A stretch of DNA of 64,000 nucleotides, taken from contig CM067317.1 in NCBI GenBank assembly GCA_034231615.1, positions 16,692,264 through 16,756,263 on the forward strand, written 5' to 3'. The position numbers were made by a program, and so were the translations under genes. Under the pieces are notes generated by a model. The model saw nothing but the letters and a program-made list of their open reading frames with translations, was not told where the DNA came from and did no database searches. Position 1 is the first letter of the stretch, and every line of letters begins with the position of its first letter. Of this stretch, positions 32,052 to 44,539 are shown piece after piece. The DNA comes from Meghimatium bilineatum. Its lineage: Eukaryota; Mollusca; Gastropoda; Stylommatophora; Philomycidae.

Positions 32052-33044
32052 GTAGGACAGATATAATAGAAGTTACATGTGTATCAGAAGTTACATCCTG
32101 TTACTCTGCAGGAGTTTGAAAACAAACGATTGAGAGAATGGGTAGGCATTTTCTTAACAGGCGAACTACAAGATGTAAACATAAAATCTTTGTTTGAAAA
32201 CATTACACACATACTGTCTTTCTAAATCAGGATCAGGCAATTTTAGGGTCGTTGAATCGGTATCGAGCCATATGTATCCGCTAATCGATGTACCTACAAA
32301 GTTTTTCTTAAATCAATATGATGAAGGAAATGTATCCAAGTGAAAGAATTCATCGCCTAATCTCGTCATCAAAGTTATTTACATTCTCTGTATGCCCATG
32401 ACCACGTTAGTTCTGAAATAATGATCAATTCGCATCATCAAATATTTGACTGTTTTATTTATTCTCTATCACTGTTTAACATCGTGGTTTACACCTTTGC
32501 TGCGATAGTTTATTGTTTGATCATTTATTGCGCTAGAAATCAGTTCATATAGCAATTGTAATTCCTGCTGGTTGCATAGTAAACTTAGCTTGCCTGAGTT
32601 ACGTCATGTCTATGAGTTACGTCATGTCTATGAGTTACGTCATGTCTATGAGTTACGTCAAAAATAGTCTGCCAATGTTGTACATCCTCTCTTCCCCCTC
32701 CCCCTTCTCATTGTAAATAACTGTCAAGAAATCAGGGACCCACTCTATTGCTTCATTGTTAAAACTAACTAATTCCTTCCCCCCCCCCAACCACACACAC
32801 ACAAACACATAATAATTTGCGGTAAAGTTTAGGAAACTATATGATTTGTATAACATTTTAGAACGCATTGTATCATTACAACAGTTTAATTGATGTATAA
32901 AAACTGTATTGTTGATGTCAACTTTGTGCAAATTCCCTGTTTCCTCTATGTCAATAACTTTCAAACCTTTTCGTTTGTTTAATAAATTGTTGACGCACTT
33001 TATGGGGAGCCCCCTGACCAGAGGACCTATTGTACACATCCCTT
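32052..33044. other. Intron sequence
   Basis: It holds a short 18-bp repeat at about 32595-32657 (gagttacgtcatgtctat, 4 copies). A minus-strand open frame of 128 codons at 32653-33039 has no recognisable domain and runs over poly-C and CA-rich sequence; not called. Confidence 0.45.
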
Positions 33045-33184
33045 ATCGAAAGTGTAGAAAAGTTGATTCTAACTTCATCTAAAGTGTAGAGAAGTTGATT
33101 CTAAACTCATCTAAAGTGTAGAGAAATTGATTTTAACCTCATCTAAAGTGTAGAGAAATTGATTTTAACCTCATCTAAAGTGTA
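33045..33184. repeat. About 32-bp tandem repeat, target of a LINE insertion
   Basis: Copies share catctaaagtgtagagaa-ttgatt. The LINE interrupts the last copy; the array resumes at 35715. Confidence 0.85.
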
Positions 33185-35714
33185 AACCTCATCCCGCAAT
33201 AGAACAGTACTACGGAGATCTACAACAACTACTCAAACCAGTAAAATCAACAGATATTTTAATAGTCATGGGAGACATGAATGCAAAAATAGGAAAAGGA
33301 AGACATAAGAACATTGTAGGGCAATTTGGACTAGGGACAAGAAATGACAGAGGAGAAAGACATACAGTTCTGTGAGGAGAACAATATGATCATATGTAAT
33401 ACATTCTTTCAACGGGAAAATAGAAGATTATATACATGGAAAAGCCCTGGAGACAGAAAGAGGAACCAAATAGATTACATTATGATTAACAATAGATTTA
33501 GAAATAGTGTCAAAAACATCAAAACATACCCAGGTGCAGATATCAACTCTGACCATAATCCAGTGATGTGCAAAATAAATGTCAAACTTAAAAAGATAGT
33601 AAATAGAGGAATCCAAGAACCACAGATAGACGCATCAGCACTAAAACAACCAGACATACAACAACAATACCTTGTAGATGTAAGGAATAGATATGGACAT
33701 CTAATGATAGAATGCATGGAACAATACAGAAGGGAAAATCCAGAAGAGAAAATAGACAATAAATGGTAAAGCCTAAAGAAAAGTATTCAAACATCAAGTA
33801 AAAATTTACCAACAAGAAATACCAAGAACAAACAAACATGGATGACAGATGAAATATTAGAGAAAATGACAGAAAGAAAGAAAGCTAAAAATACACCAAA
33901 ATACTCAAGTATAGACAAGGAGATACGTAACATGTGCAGAACAGCGAAAAAACAATGGCTAGAAACAAAATGCAATGAAATAGAGGAGATGTCCATACAA
34001 CAGAAGACAAAATTAATGCATAAGGAGATAAGGCTGATCACAAATAAGAAAAATCCTATTAATGGCGGTGGCTGCATAAAAGATAAAAATGGTAAAATAA
34101 TATTTGATAAAACAGAAGCACTCACAAGATGGGCAGATTATGTAACAGAACTGTTTGACGACCAACGGAACAAAAAACCAACAATACACAACAATGATGG
34201 ACCAGCAATACTGAAATCAGAAGTAGAACATGCAATAAATTCAATAAAATGTGGAAAAGCTGCAGGCTCTGACAACATAACAGCAGACATAATAAAAACT
34301 CTAAATGAATTTGGTGTAGATACTATCACAGAAATTTGCAATGACATATACGAAACAGGACATATACCTAAAGACCTAACATCATCAATATTCACACCAC
34401 TACCTAAGAAGCCCAGGGCTGTGGACTGTACAGAATATAGAACAATAAGTCTAATGAGCCATCTAACTAAAATACTTCTCAAGATAATACATGAAAGAAT
34501 TAAGAACAAGATAGACATGGAGGTCGGTGAAGAACAATTCGGTTTTAGGAAAAACAAAGGAACCAGAGAAGCTATACTGAGTATCCGGCTAGTGATAGAT
34601 AAATATATAGAAGTCCACAAAAGTATCTATATTTGCTTCATAGACTACAGCAAGGCCTTTGACAGAGTCCAACATGAAAAATTAATCAAATGTCTTCAAG
34701 AAATAGGCATAGATGGAAAAGACATCAGGCTGATTAGAAATATATATTGGGAACAAACTGCATCAATAAGGTGTGAAAACAGCTACTCACCATACATAGA
34801 AATAAGAAGAGGGGTAAGACAAGGATGCATTTTATCACCAAGCCTATTTAATATCTACACAGAGAATATCTTTAAAAATATAGAAGAAATACCAGGACTC
34901 AAGATCAATGGGAAAATAATAAACAACATTAGATATGCAGATGACACTGTTCTTTTAGCAGAAAGTGAACATGAACTACAAAGACTAATAGATCAAGTCA
35001 ATAAATCAAGTAATGAATATGGACTGGATATAAATATTCAAAAAACAAAAACCATGATAATCAGCAAAAACACAGAAGAACAGGAGGTAAACATAAACAT
35101 ACAGGGAGAGAAACTACAACAAGTAAAACAGTATCAATATCTTGGACACATAGTCACAAATGATGGCAGATGTGAAACAGAAGTTAAAAGGAGAATAGGA
35201 ATGGCTAAAAGTACCTTCAATGACATGAGGAAATTATTAATATCTAAACAAATTACAAACAAGTTAAAAATGAGAATTATAAAATGCTACATCTATTTCA
35301 TATTAATGTATGGCTCAGAAACATGGACACTAAATAAACAATTAGAAGACAAAATTGATGCCTTTGAGATGTGGGTATATAGAAGAATAGGGAGAACATC
35401 ATGGAAAGAGAAGAAAACAAATAAAGAGGTGCTAAAACACTTAATATGAAGAAAGAACTACTAAGAGAAATAAAGATCAGGCAAATAAAATACTTTGGAC
35501 ACATTAAAAGACATGACACCCTATTGAAGACCTTACTTGAGGGTAAAATCAAAGGGAAGCGAGCAAGAGGTAGGCAGAGATACAAGTGGGAGAGTAACAT
35601 TACACGATGGACAGGTTACAGTCTAGCAGAGTGCACCACCAAGACAAGAGACAGGAGATGTTGGAGATACGTTGCAGCCAACCTTCGTTGCGGAGACGGC
35701 ACTTGATGATGATG
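33185..35714 (+). mobile_element. RTE-type non-LTR retrotransposon, 5'-truncated
   Basis: The element starts inside an apurinic endonuclease domain and ends with a (TGA)n-like tail, tgatgatgatg. aaagtgta before it (33177-33184) and after it (35715-35722) is a likely 8-bp target duplication, though the target is itself a tandem repeat. Endonuclease then reverse transcriptase without RNase H, and the trinucleotide tail, fit the RTE clade. It lies in sense orientation in the intron between exons 31926 and 36079. Confidence 0.9.
33200..35706 (+). pseudogene. RTE-type endonuclease / reverse transcriptase, lightly broken
   Basis: The endonuclease part shows LIVMGDMNAKIG near 33260 and, after a frameshift near 33345, KRNQIDYIMIN and SDHNPVM, the catalytic Asp/His end. 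A single stop (taa at 33767) in the same frame separates it from the 535-codon reverse transcriptase frame beginning 33842. In the latter, FIDYSKAFDRV (residues 266-276) is motif A, GVRQGCILSPSLFN (324-337) motif B and YADD (365-368) motif C. A frameshift at about 35446 moves into the C-terminal tail (YFGHIKRHDTLLKTLLEGK, ending GDGT). All catalytic residues visible are kept. With one stop and two shifts it is not active as assembled, but it is young. Confidence 0.9.
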
Positions 35715-35722
35715 AAAGTGTA

Positions 35723-36078
35723 GAGAAGTTGATTCTAATCTTGAATAACTGGAAAACTATCGGTAAAACAATTTTAACGTATATTATCTATGCGCTCCGA
35801 TGTAGCTCATTTATGAATATAATTTTAAAATATTGATACAAATTAAAAAATGGGATGTATCTTGATTCTTGACAGTTTCTGATAAGTGGTTGGGTCAAAT
35901 ATTGGAAAATATTGTCGACGTTCGTTGTGGACAACCAAAAGGGAACGTTAACTTGATTTTTATCTACTCGCTTGTGTGTGATTATTTATTATTGTGTATT
36001 ATTATTTATAATAGTAGATTCTATGAATATCACGTCTGATAATAATAATCCATGTTTGTCAATAATCTTTTCTACCAG
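35723..36078. other. Intron sequence
   Basis: Nothing recognised. Confidence 0.4.
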
Positions 36079-36293
36079 ATCTAGATAGAGAATGTCAATC
36101 TTGCGGTTACCTGGAAGCTCTTCTGGTCAAATCAGTTGATAACACCCTCGGATATAGCCCTCTGAGATGTAACAGCGCACGTAACTGCCCAGCGGGGTCA
36201 GCGTGTGTTGAAGACGGTAGAGGAAGTGGAACTTGCTGTCGGAATAAAGTTGGACCCACATACTTAGATAGCAAGCCTGGGACATGTCCAATT
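36079..36293 (+). CDS. Cys-rich segment plus WAP domain first half
   Basis: Acceptor ttttctaccag, donor caatt|gtaagaa, 215 nt, entering in phase 1 and leaving in phase 0. The first part (DLDRECQSCGYLEALLVKS) is followed by a six-cysteine stretch, LRCNSARNCPAGSACVEDG to GTCC, resembling small secreted Cys-rich repeats. The exon ends LDSKPGTCPI, the Lys-Pro-Gly-x-Cys-Pro opening of a WAP domain, which is completed by exon 40043 (phase 0). The intron splits the domain after its first cysteine. This is the exon type missing upstream of 8415. Confidence 0.9.
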
Positions 36294-36400
36294 GTAAGAA
36301 TACAAATAATAATTATCAAGCTAACAACAGATCATAACAAACTATAAATAGTTATTGATATAAGAAGCTGTAAGTTATAGTTTATATAACAAATTAAACG

Positions 36401-36543
36401 TCTGACTCTGTGGCAGAGAGGACAAGTGTACATCTGTTCCGTTCAGAAAACAACGACAAACTACTGAACGTATGTACTGCCTAGAAAATCAATACATTAT
36501 AAAAAGTGTGTATTGATGGTTACATCTTGTATAGAATGTCACC
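36401..36543 (+). mobile_element. SINE family A, copy 2 (internally deleted)
   Basis: It starts tctgactctgtggcagag and jumps to the body ctgttccgttcagaaaacaa, then tgcctagaaaatcaatac. Box B is missing compared with 3624 and 56110. Confidence 0.65.
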
Positions 36544-37024
36544 AATTTTTAAAGCTATAATTAATCAGTTACAAAGAAGCTAGTAACTGGCTACAGAAAC
36601 GGTCAAACTGTTTGGAAACGATAATACCCAAATTATCCTATATAAGGGAGTACTGGATGTATAGCTTGCCCAGGGCGTCAAATTGTCTAGTTTTAGCGCT
36701 AAAAGAACTGCCATTATAATGGATGCGTATATCTGTTCTATCTTACGTTCTAGAATACTTACATCTTCGTGCCACTTTTAGACACCCTGTAAGTCACACA
36801 TGTCACGGACATTAATCGCAGTCGAGTTGAAATCTCTCTGTAATCATGAAATTAAGCATAATTTTGTGTTGTTGTTGCAATATGCGTTTTTTTAATTATT
36901 AACAGACTTCACCGTACTCTGAACAAAGCCATAGATGGGTGTTTAGTCTTTCCCAGAAATATCGAAAGCACACACATACTAATTGTTCTTGTGGCTAGCT
37001 GGTTGAATACATTCTTCATATTGT
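36544..37024. other. Intron sequence
   Basis: Nothing recognised. Confidence 0.4.
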
Positions 37025-37600
37025 CCCTCAGATACCCCAGTGCTATATGTGCTACACTTAATACCTTCTGTTATGTGTGCAACATTTGATACCCCATTTC
37101 TATGTGTGCTACACTTGATACCCCAGTGCTATGTGTGCAACATTTGATACCCCATTTCTATGTGTGCTACACTTGATACCCCAGTGCTATATGTGCTACA
37201 CTTAATACCTTCTGCTATGTGTGCAACATTTGATACCCCAGTGCTATGTGTGCAACATGTGATACCCCAGTGCTATGTGTGCTACACTTGATACCCCAGT
37301 GCTATGTGTGCTACACGTGTTACCCCAGTGTTATGTGTGCTACTCTTGATACCCCAGTGCTATATGTGCTACACTTGATACCCCAGTGCTATGTGTGCTA
37401 CACTTGATACACGAGTGCTATATGTGCAACATTTGATAACCCAGTGCTATGTGTGCTACACTTGATACCCTAGTGCTTTGTGTGCTACACTCGATACCCC
37501 ATTGCTATGTGTGCAACATTTGATACCCCAGTGCTATGTGTACTACTCTTGATACCCCAGTGCTATGTGTGCTACACTCGATACCCCATTGCTATGTTAT
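37025..37600. repeat. 29-bp minisatellite, about 19 copies
   Basis: Copies contain gataccccagtgctatgtgt with several subtypes (cccatttctatg, ttctgctatg). Confidence 0.96.
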
Positions 37601-39224
37601 TGTTTGTGCTCCTAGAGTATCACGTATAACTTCCATTAAACATGTATATGTCCCATGTCCTCATATTGTCCCCACAAAACAATTCTTATAATGCATTGCA
37701 ATTGTATACCACGTCTAATGTGTGTAAATACTAAATAGTATAGTTTTAAAACGTCGCTGTGCACAGACATCACACAGGTCCGCACTAAATGTTCACAATT
37801 CCTTTGACGTAGCGTCGCAAACAATTGATACGCATTTAGTTCCTAGAAATAAAAAAATTGCAAAATTACACTACGTTATATAATTTAGGGAAAAACAATT
37901 GTTGCGCAACGACAATTTCAAAGAAATTTGCCGAAATCAGCAGAACATACACAAGTACCAATCATAAAATTCTAACAGTGTGGAAAATATAAGAATCTAG
38001 GCAAAAATTCTTTGCCATACCTGCACTGGATTGGGATATATTAAGATTAGGCCTAAATCGGATGTCATTGGTTGTGTTTTTTTTTTCAAAGCACTAGAAG
38101 TATTTTTGGTTTAATCGTATTTGTTCAGTGCCATATTGTCTTTGCAGTTTTGTATGGCTCAATACATTTTGCAAGTATAGTCTCATACTCACTTGACAAA
38201 GTTTCGTCATCAAAGTAAAAGCGGTTCACAACTTGTGGGTTGTGACCCCTTTGGGTGTTGAATGAACCTTTCACATGGGTCGCCTAAGATTATCGGAAAA
38301 CACATATTACGAAGTAGCAACGAAAATAATTGTATGGTTGGGGATCACCACAACATGTGGAACTGTATTAAAGGGTCATGGTATTAGGAAGTTTCAGAAG
38401 CACTAAGAGTCACGGATAGAGATACGTTATTACTCTTCTTTGTGTTTGGACAGTTGTGCTTTTTATCATGTCAACTACACAGTTGAATAAAACGAAATAA
38501 AATTGTTCATTCACGTTTTATATCACCCTTCATTGGGAAAGTATTCGCATCAAAACAAATTTGTATAATATTTTTCCTAGAACTGACAGGAATGCCAATC
38601 ACCTTTAAATATTGCAGTTCTAATTTGTTTAATCTGTGATGTCCCATTCAAAAGGCAGTGCTTCTTTCTTACAAGTATTTTTTTTAAATAAAAGTTCTAG
38701 TATATTGTCAGTCCATATTGGATATGTTTTCCGAGTTCTGATGGTAATTTATCTGTGATCTATGCCTTGTTGTTTCTCAAAGGAGATAATATAATAGCGT
38801 TTTCACTTCAAGTCTGTTATGTTGTGTAAAGCTTAAAATACGTACTGTCATTAAAGACTCGTTTGATAACTAGATCAATGTTTCTTTGTGACTCCTTTTG
38901 AGTCCCATTTTCTTTAGTCGCCCCCCCCCTTAGCCCTAACAACAACGTATCCGGTTTATTTAAGTCTTACACAATATATCTTACTGAATATCGCTCCAAT
39001 AATTTCAAATTACCTTTCTATAGTCCTTATACAGGTTTGTAGCTACCAATTTCCATTTTCACTTCCTGTTATCTATATCTCCACAACGCAATATCTTCCG
39101 ACGAGGACATATGGCCCACGTTGTATACAAATGTTCTAGAGGATGCTCCAACATTTCTTTTCACTTTCTGAATATCATCTTTTTGAGTTTACCTTAACCT
39201 ACTACACTCATTCATTGTAACATT
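37601..39224. other. Long stretch without recognisable features
   Basis: AT-rich intron. No exon-like cysteine pattern, transposon motif or tandem array seen on either strand; a poly-C run lies near 38925. Confidence 0.4.
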
Positions 39225-39470
39225 GGTTTTGTTAGTATGTCGTTACATACTGCACTCATTGTGACATTGGTTTTGTTAATATGTCGTTACATACTGCACT
39301 CATTGTGACATTGGGTTTGTTAGTGTGTCTTTACATACTGCACTCATTGTGACATTGGTTTTGTTAGTGTCTTTACATACTGCACTCATTGTGACATTGG
39401 GTTTGTTAGTGTGTCTTTACATACTACACTCATTGTGACATTGGTTTTGTTAGTGTGCCGTTACATACGT
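39225..39470. repeat. About 43-bp tandem repeat, 5-6 copies
   Basis: Copies contain tactgcactcattgtgacat and ggttttgttagtgtgtc. Confidence 0.93.
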
Positions 39471-39689
39471 ATAATTGTTTGCTCATATTTATTTGTATAT
39501 GTACCCATGTATTAATGTGTATTGATGTATTTAAAATATGTTCATGTGTATTCATGAATGCGCATGTGTGTTCAAGTGCAATCATGTACGTTCATGTCTG
39601 TTCACTTATGTCTCTATAATGTGCTCGTATGTGTTCATGTATGTTCATATGGTTCCATTATTATCAAGTGTAATGATGCATATTCACGT

Positions 39690-39990
39690 TTATTCATATA
39701 TATTCCTGTATCTTGTTCCTGTGTAATCCATATATGTTATTGTATGTTGTTCCTGTGTAATCCATATATGTTTCTATATCTTGTTCCTGTGTAATCCATA
39801 TATGTTTCTATATCTTGTTCCTGTGTAATCCATATATGTTTCTATATCTTGTTCCTGTGTAATCCATATGTTTCTATATCTTGTTCCTGTGTAATCCATA
39901 TATGTTACTGTATGTTGTTCCTGTGTAATCCATATATGTTTCTATATCTTGTTCCTGTGTAATCCATATATGTTATTGTATGTTGTTCCT
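39690..39990. repeat. About 34-bp minisatellite, 8-9 copies
   Basis: Copies of ttgttcctgtgtaatccata followed by tatgtttctatatc; preceded by a looser ttcatgt-rich tract from 39540. Confidence 0.93.
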
Positions 39991-40042
39991 TGGATAAAAG
40001 CAGATAACATAAAATACGTGTTACATCTTTGTTTTCCCCCAG

Positions 40043-40184
40043 GAAACAAGTCTCACCTGTAGGGGCGCAGCCTGCCAACGAGATACCGACTGCGCAGGAA
40101 ATTTGAAATGCTGCAGAAATTGTGGAAACCAGTGTACAAGTCCTGTCCTTCCAGTAACCGATTTTTGCAGGACATGTCCCAGTG
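40043..40184 (+). CDS. WAP domain, second half, copy 2
   Basis: Acceptor gttttcccccag, donor agtg|gtaagaa, 142 nt, phase 0 in and 1 out. It encodes ETSLTCRGAACQRDTDC, then AGNLKCCRNCGNQC, then TSPVLPVTDFCRTCPS. With the end of exon 36079 this makes a complete WAP four-disulphide core of eight cysteines. The second-half paralogue is 8415. Two extra cysteines after the domain (FCRTC) may pair outside it. The frame remains open for about 190 bp past the donor, so intron retention would add residues before a stop at 40370. Confidence 0.92.
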
Positions 40185-40614
40185 GTAAGAACGTACGTTT
40201 TTGTTGGACATACGCGAGTGCTAAGAATGTACATTTTTGTAGAAAATGCGAGAGTAGAAGAATCTACATTTGTTTATATGTTCCAATGTGCATGTTGTGC
40301 AATGCAGGATTTACGTGTAAGCTAAACAAGCTATACCTTAGAGCCCCCACTGTCTTGTGGGCCCCAAAATAATTATATTTGGTACTGACATATAATATCT
40401 TGACTTATAAAGGGCCACATATCTCAAATAGCTCAGGGCATTATCATCTCTTTTCTTCTGCTGGGGGTGTCTCGCGAGATTGTTATGCTAATGGATCGAA
40501 TGTGGCACCCTCACGATCCCTGTAGATTAATGTTTTATTATATTTTTGATATATTTTTTAATTGTATTTAGTTTGCCCACACACTCATATTTGTTAAATC
40601 ACAATATACGCCAG

Positions 40615-40780
40615 GTACCGTGTGCGCCACTATAGAAAGGTGTCAACCAGGATCAACTGTCTGTCAAGATGAACGAAGATGTGTGTCTGATGCATGCGGA
40701 GGATGCGGATCAGGTGAAAAGTGCAAGATAGTCTTTGATGATAGACTTTGCAGACTCGGTCAGGACTGTGATCAATACGT
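40615..40780 (+). CDS. Cys-rich exon, WAP-adjacent
   Basis: Acceptor atacgccag, donor tacgt|gtaagta, 166 nt, phase 1 in, 2 out. It encodes GTVCATIERCQPGSTVCQ, then DERRCVSDACGGCGSGEKC, then a tail DDRLCRLGQDCDQYV. About eleven cysteines; the CQxG-C-DxxRCV pattern resembles short secreted Cys-rich repeats, but no family is assigned. Two candidate following exons, 42653 and 45669, both enter in phase 2. Confidence 0.88.
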
Positions 40781-41089
40781 GTAAGTAGCAAAGCGGGTGC
40801 TAAAAAGATTTTTCATTTGTTTATTTGTAACATACAGAAAACTTAATAGAATGTGTAGTGGTGAAAGGCGAGGGAATCGCAGCCAAGCTGTAAACCATTA
40901 CACAACGCAGTCCGTTCTACAAACTGTATTTTGCCAATCTGCGGGAGTTCGAAAATACACGTAGACGAAAAAGAAAAAATGTCTCCAATAGCAACATTTT
41001 TTTCCAGTGTTGACTACCACATAATCTTTTCAATTCATTAGCTATTTTTGAATTATTTTCGCCATCGTTTACAATCTCTAATAATTTCT
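40781..41089. other. Intron sequence
   Basis: Nothing recognised. Confidence 0.4.
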
Positions 41090-41225
41090 CACACATACCT
41101 TCACTTTTTGCATCGGCTTACTTTTGTCTAACAATTTCTCCCACATACCTTCACTTTTTACATCGGCTTACTTTTGTCTAATAATTTCTCACACATACCT
41201 TCATTTTTTTACATCGGCTTACTAT
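41090..41225. repeat. About 55-bp tandem repeat, 3 copies
   Basis: Copies contain cacataccttcacttttt and catcggcttacttttgtc. Confidence 0.9.
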
Positions 41226-41479
41226 TGTCAATTACTTAAAAATCGGTATTACATTATGTGAGTGGTTCAGTGTCGGGAATATATGTATATATATTAAGGT
41301 AAACATGTAAATATATATATTCACAGAGACAAATGTACAGTTTTTTTCCAAATCTTTATTTAGCTACGATTCCAGCTCCCAAAATGTTGATACATTTATT
41401 CACCATTTGAGGCACAGTTTTAGAGCAGGTTTCGTCATACAATTTTTAAGAATGCAAAGATTATTTATAAATATTTCTC

Positions 41480-42460
41480 AGTGCTTAAGTGGCATGTAGG
41501 CATACTGCTTAGGTTTGCCTTTCCAGCGGTCCATGAGATCATCCCATTTGATCCAATGGCATTGTGTTATATATGCATGTGTTTGTGAGTTTTTTTTTTG
41601 TTTCATATAAGGTGTTCCATTTATCTGGCACTGGAAGGAGAAGCGTTTTCCTAACGTCATCCAGTGCTGGACATTCACAAATGTTGTGGTCAACAGTTTC
41701 ATGGGATGGTGCACAGCCGGCACCCTGGAGTGTGTTGTGGTTGTATTCTGTTCAGGTGATTGTTAATCTGTACATGTTGTGTGCGAAGTCGGAAGATGAT
41801 ACTCTGATCTTTCCTTCCCAGGAGGTTTATATTGTCTTTAGGAATTGGACTGGTGATATATTTATAGATTACCCTCCCAATGTTTCCCATGGCCCATCTG
41901 TTCATCCAATTTTCTTTGTTCCCATATTTCAAAATAATTTTTAACTGTGTACATAGTTGTTTGTGTATATTTGGTATATATATTCTTGTTGTGCTCCCTT
42001 CGGTGCTAGTCCGTCAGCCTTGCCATTGTCAGGTGTTTTAGAGAATGTACAAATCACCATGCTTTGACATTTTGATGGAAAGACAGCAGATATATTCTTC
42101 AGGTGGTACACGGCAACTTCTAGTGCTGTTATTTCGATTTCATACTTAGAACATATCTCCCCACAAGCATCAAACAACTCATCAGATGTTTTGTCTGGAT
42201 ATTCTATATATACCTGCTACGATGGTGGTTTTGAAAGCAGACCTATCAGTATAGACATGAGTCCATTGTTCTGGGTAGGTGTCTATTGCTTTCTTTGTTA
42301 CGTTCATAAGACTTACTGGAATTTTTCGTTGCATTATTTTAATTATGTTTTGATTTCCAGCAATTTAGAACCTGCGTGTGGTAGTAAAAAGTTTCTACTC
42401 TTTCCATTTTTGTCTCTAGTCTGGGAGGGAATAGCTGTCTTTTCCTGTCGTTGACATGGC
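41480..42460 (-). pseudogene. LINE RNase H domain and C-terminal tail, decayed
   Basis: The minus strand reads THVYTDRSAFKTTIVAGI (RNase H start, Gly of YTDGS replaced by Arg), then EIEITALEVAVYHLKNISAV, and after a stop QSIIFRLRTQHVQINNHLNR followed by IQPQHTPGCRLC, the standard tail of I/Jockey-type LINE polyproteins. It is inserted in the intron between exons 40615 and 42653. Confidence 0.85.
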
Positions 42461-42652
42461 TGAATACTGACTTTTGTTTTATTTTGTAGTTTAGTTGCCA
42501 GTTTCCTTCTACCTATCTTGACAATTTCTGTGTTAACAACTGGTATTTTGTTTGGCTACTTTATGACTGTTGGTAAAGATGGTATAGACAGTTATATCGA
42601 CAGGTATATGTACAATATCAAAGTGTAAATAAATCCAATATTTTCAATGCAG

Positions 42653-42794
42653 TTATAAATGTGTACCAGCACAGACTGACAGCTGCAGCAGCACATGTGG
42701 GATGGGTACATCTTGTGCATCTGTTGGGAAGTGCTGTCTGATACAAAACAACAGAAACGATAAAACATGCGAGACTTTAACTCGCTGTCAGCCT
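42653..42794 (+). CDS. Cys-rich exon
   Basis: Acceptor tttcaatgcag, donor cagcct|gtaagtg, 142 nt, phase 2 in, 0 out. It joins the preceding exon as DCDQYV-YKCVPAQTDSCSST and continues CGMGTSCASVGKCC, then CETLTRCQP. Nine cysteines, no named domain. No phase-0 exon belonging to this gene was found within the next 3 kb; the only phase-0 acceptor with a long frame downstream is 58801, of the acidic gene. The 3' end of this gene model is therefore unresolved. Confidence 0.87.
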
Positions 42795-43014
42795 GTAAGT
42801 GATAACTGTTATTTGTGTTTATGTCTTGTTTGTTGGTTTAACTATCCAGGAATTACTAACGATGAGGCTCTAATTTCCTATATTATGTTGACCATACATT
42901 ACATCAACAGATTTTGTGTCAATGTTTATCTCTTCCCTCCCCATCAACATACTGTCAAGAATTTAGAGATCACACTGTCACACAAGAATTTAACCCCGAG
43001 TTTTGAGGATTGAG

Positions 43015-43420
43015 GCCTTGACAAAGGCGAGGCTGAAGTGGTTACATTTAGTTTCGTGCCGGGCCATGTCGGTGTTCGAGGCAGTGGAAGAGCAGATCAA
43101 CTGGTGTCATGTGCGATTATGGAACAGGGCAAAGGGGCAATGGATCGCGCTGACGTTTTGAACTCCTTAAGAGATATAACACGCGAAAGTGAGGCTAGCG
43201 TGGATGATGATTCATTTTCAATGGCCAGGATTATAGATCAGGGTTTGAAATACGGTGTTGCTAGACGGGAACATTTTGGAGGGCGCAGATGAAAGATGGT
43301 CAGCCAGCGTAGGACCGGTACTGTCAGTAGAAGTGTAATGGCGGATACACTCAGGGAGATATTGGAACAACTATGGACGTGTCCAGTTTGCAGTGATGAT
43401 GATCCGACGACTAACTAACT
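43015..43420 (+). pseudogene. LINE RNase H end and tail, decayed
   Basis: The plus strand reads TFSFVPGHVGVRGSGRADQL (RNase H end), then a tail ending EQLWTCPVCSDDD. Same family as the minus-strand element at 26540-27330. One stop near 43290. Confidence 0.85.
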
Positions 43421-43520
43421 AACTAACTGGCATGGTTCGGACATGTATGTAGACATAATTCCTTGTCAAAATCTAGCATGGTTTGGACATGCATGTAGAC
43501 ATAATTCCTTGTCAAAAACA
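43421..43520. repeat. About 52-bp two-copy direct repeat
   Basis: catgtagacataattccttg occurs twice, each preceded by ggcatggttcgg- or agcatggtttgg-type sequence; a short (ACTA)n run precedes it. Confidence 0.85.
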
Positions 43521-43854
43521 TTAATGGATGTACTCGTCGAATAGGAAACAATCGGAAAAGGGCAAATAAAGACATGGACAGATAATATCAAGAAATGAAC
43601 AGGAAAAGATTTTTTTGTTCACTCATCCGCATCGTTGAAGATATAAATCGCTGGAGGACTCTGTGAACTGAAACAACCAATGTGGTACCCCTACTACCCT
43701 GACGAATTACGAGTTCATAAAGTATAGATCCAGTCATGCAATCTTATACAACCTTGCTGTGAAATTAATGGTGACCACTTTTGAACACATGTATGTATGT
43801 ATGATTTTAATATTGTCATTACTATTACTTCTATTTATCACTGTGTGTTATCAC
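43521..43854. other. Unassigned sequence
   Basis: Short worn stretch that may belong to LINE 3' sequence; nothing definite. Confidence 0.35.
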
Positions 43855-44230
43855 TTTGTCAAGTTAAGATCATACCCCCGCCCTCCCCCGCACCCATATC
43901 GTGGAACATGTTTCCCGGCAATGAGGTTATAGGATTATACAAACGTTACATGAACGCAATGATATATATGATTTCATAGGGACATGTTGTTGTCGATATT
44001 CAACTGCCTCTGAGTAGTTCTACTGTTGGCAGCACAATGCCACTCTTGTGAAGTGCTGGTTTTTTTTTAAAAGTTGACTTAGTAATCCATAGAGTCAGTT
44101 AATGACTGTTAAGGTTGTCTGTACAAGAATAAATAATTACTTTACTTGGGTGGCCCTTCTTTTGTCTCTTGTATCTTTATATCGCTTCCGTCGGTGCTCC
44201 TTTGTCGTCTGATATCATGCGCATCTGCAT
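43855..44230 (-). mobile_element. LINE 3' tail, inverted copy
   Basis: It matches 44810-45180 in inverted orientation over about 370 bp, with shared ggcagcacaatgccactctt and gttgtctgtacaagaataaa. The spacer is about 580 bp. On its own strand this is the noncoding 3' end of the LINE whose coding end is seen at 44540-44800. A third, diverged copy is at 54165-54300. Confidence 0.8.
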
Positions 44231-44539
44231 TTACGTGTATCTCACATACTGCCGAGAGTGGTGGTCACATCCCTTAACGTGTATCTCACATACTGCCGAG
44301 AGTCGTGATTGCATCTCTTCACAGATTAGTCTCAAAGTTTACCATAGGGACATTGGCCTACATGAGTCCCATAAATTATATTAGAATGAACCGGCTCCCA
44401 TGACGGAGATAATTGGAACAGATGCTCAGGAATTGGTATATGCTCTTATGAAAAATGGTTTATGGTTTAAAATAATGGAAAACTGCAATAAAACCGTGTA
44501 CACTATTATATTTATTACGATAGAGAATCGATAAAAATG

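Noticed and set aside
32653-33039. 128-codon minus-strand frame
   Set aside because: Runs across poly-C and CA-rich sequence without any domain.
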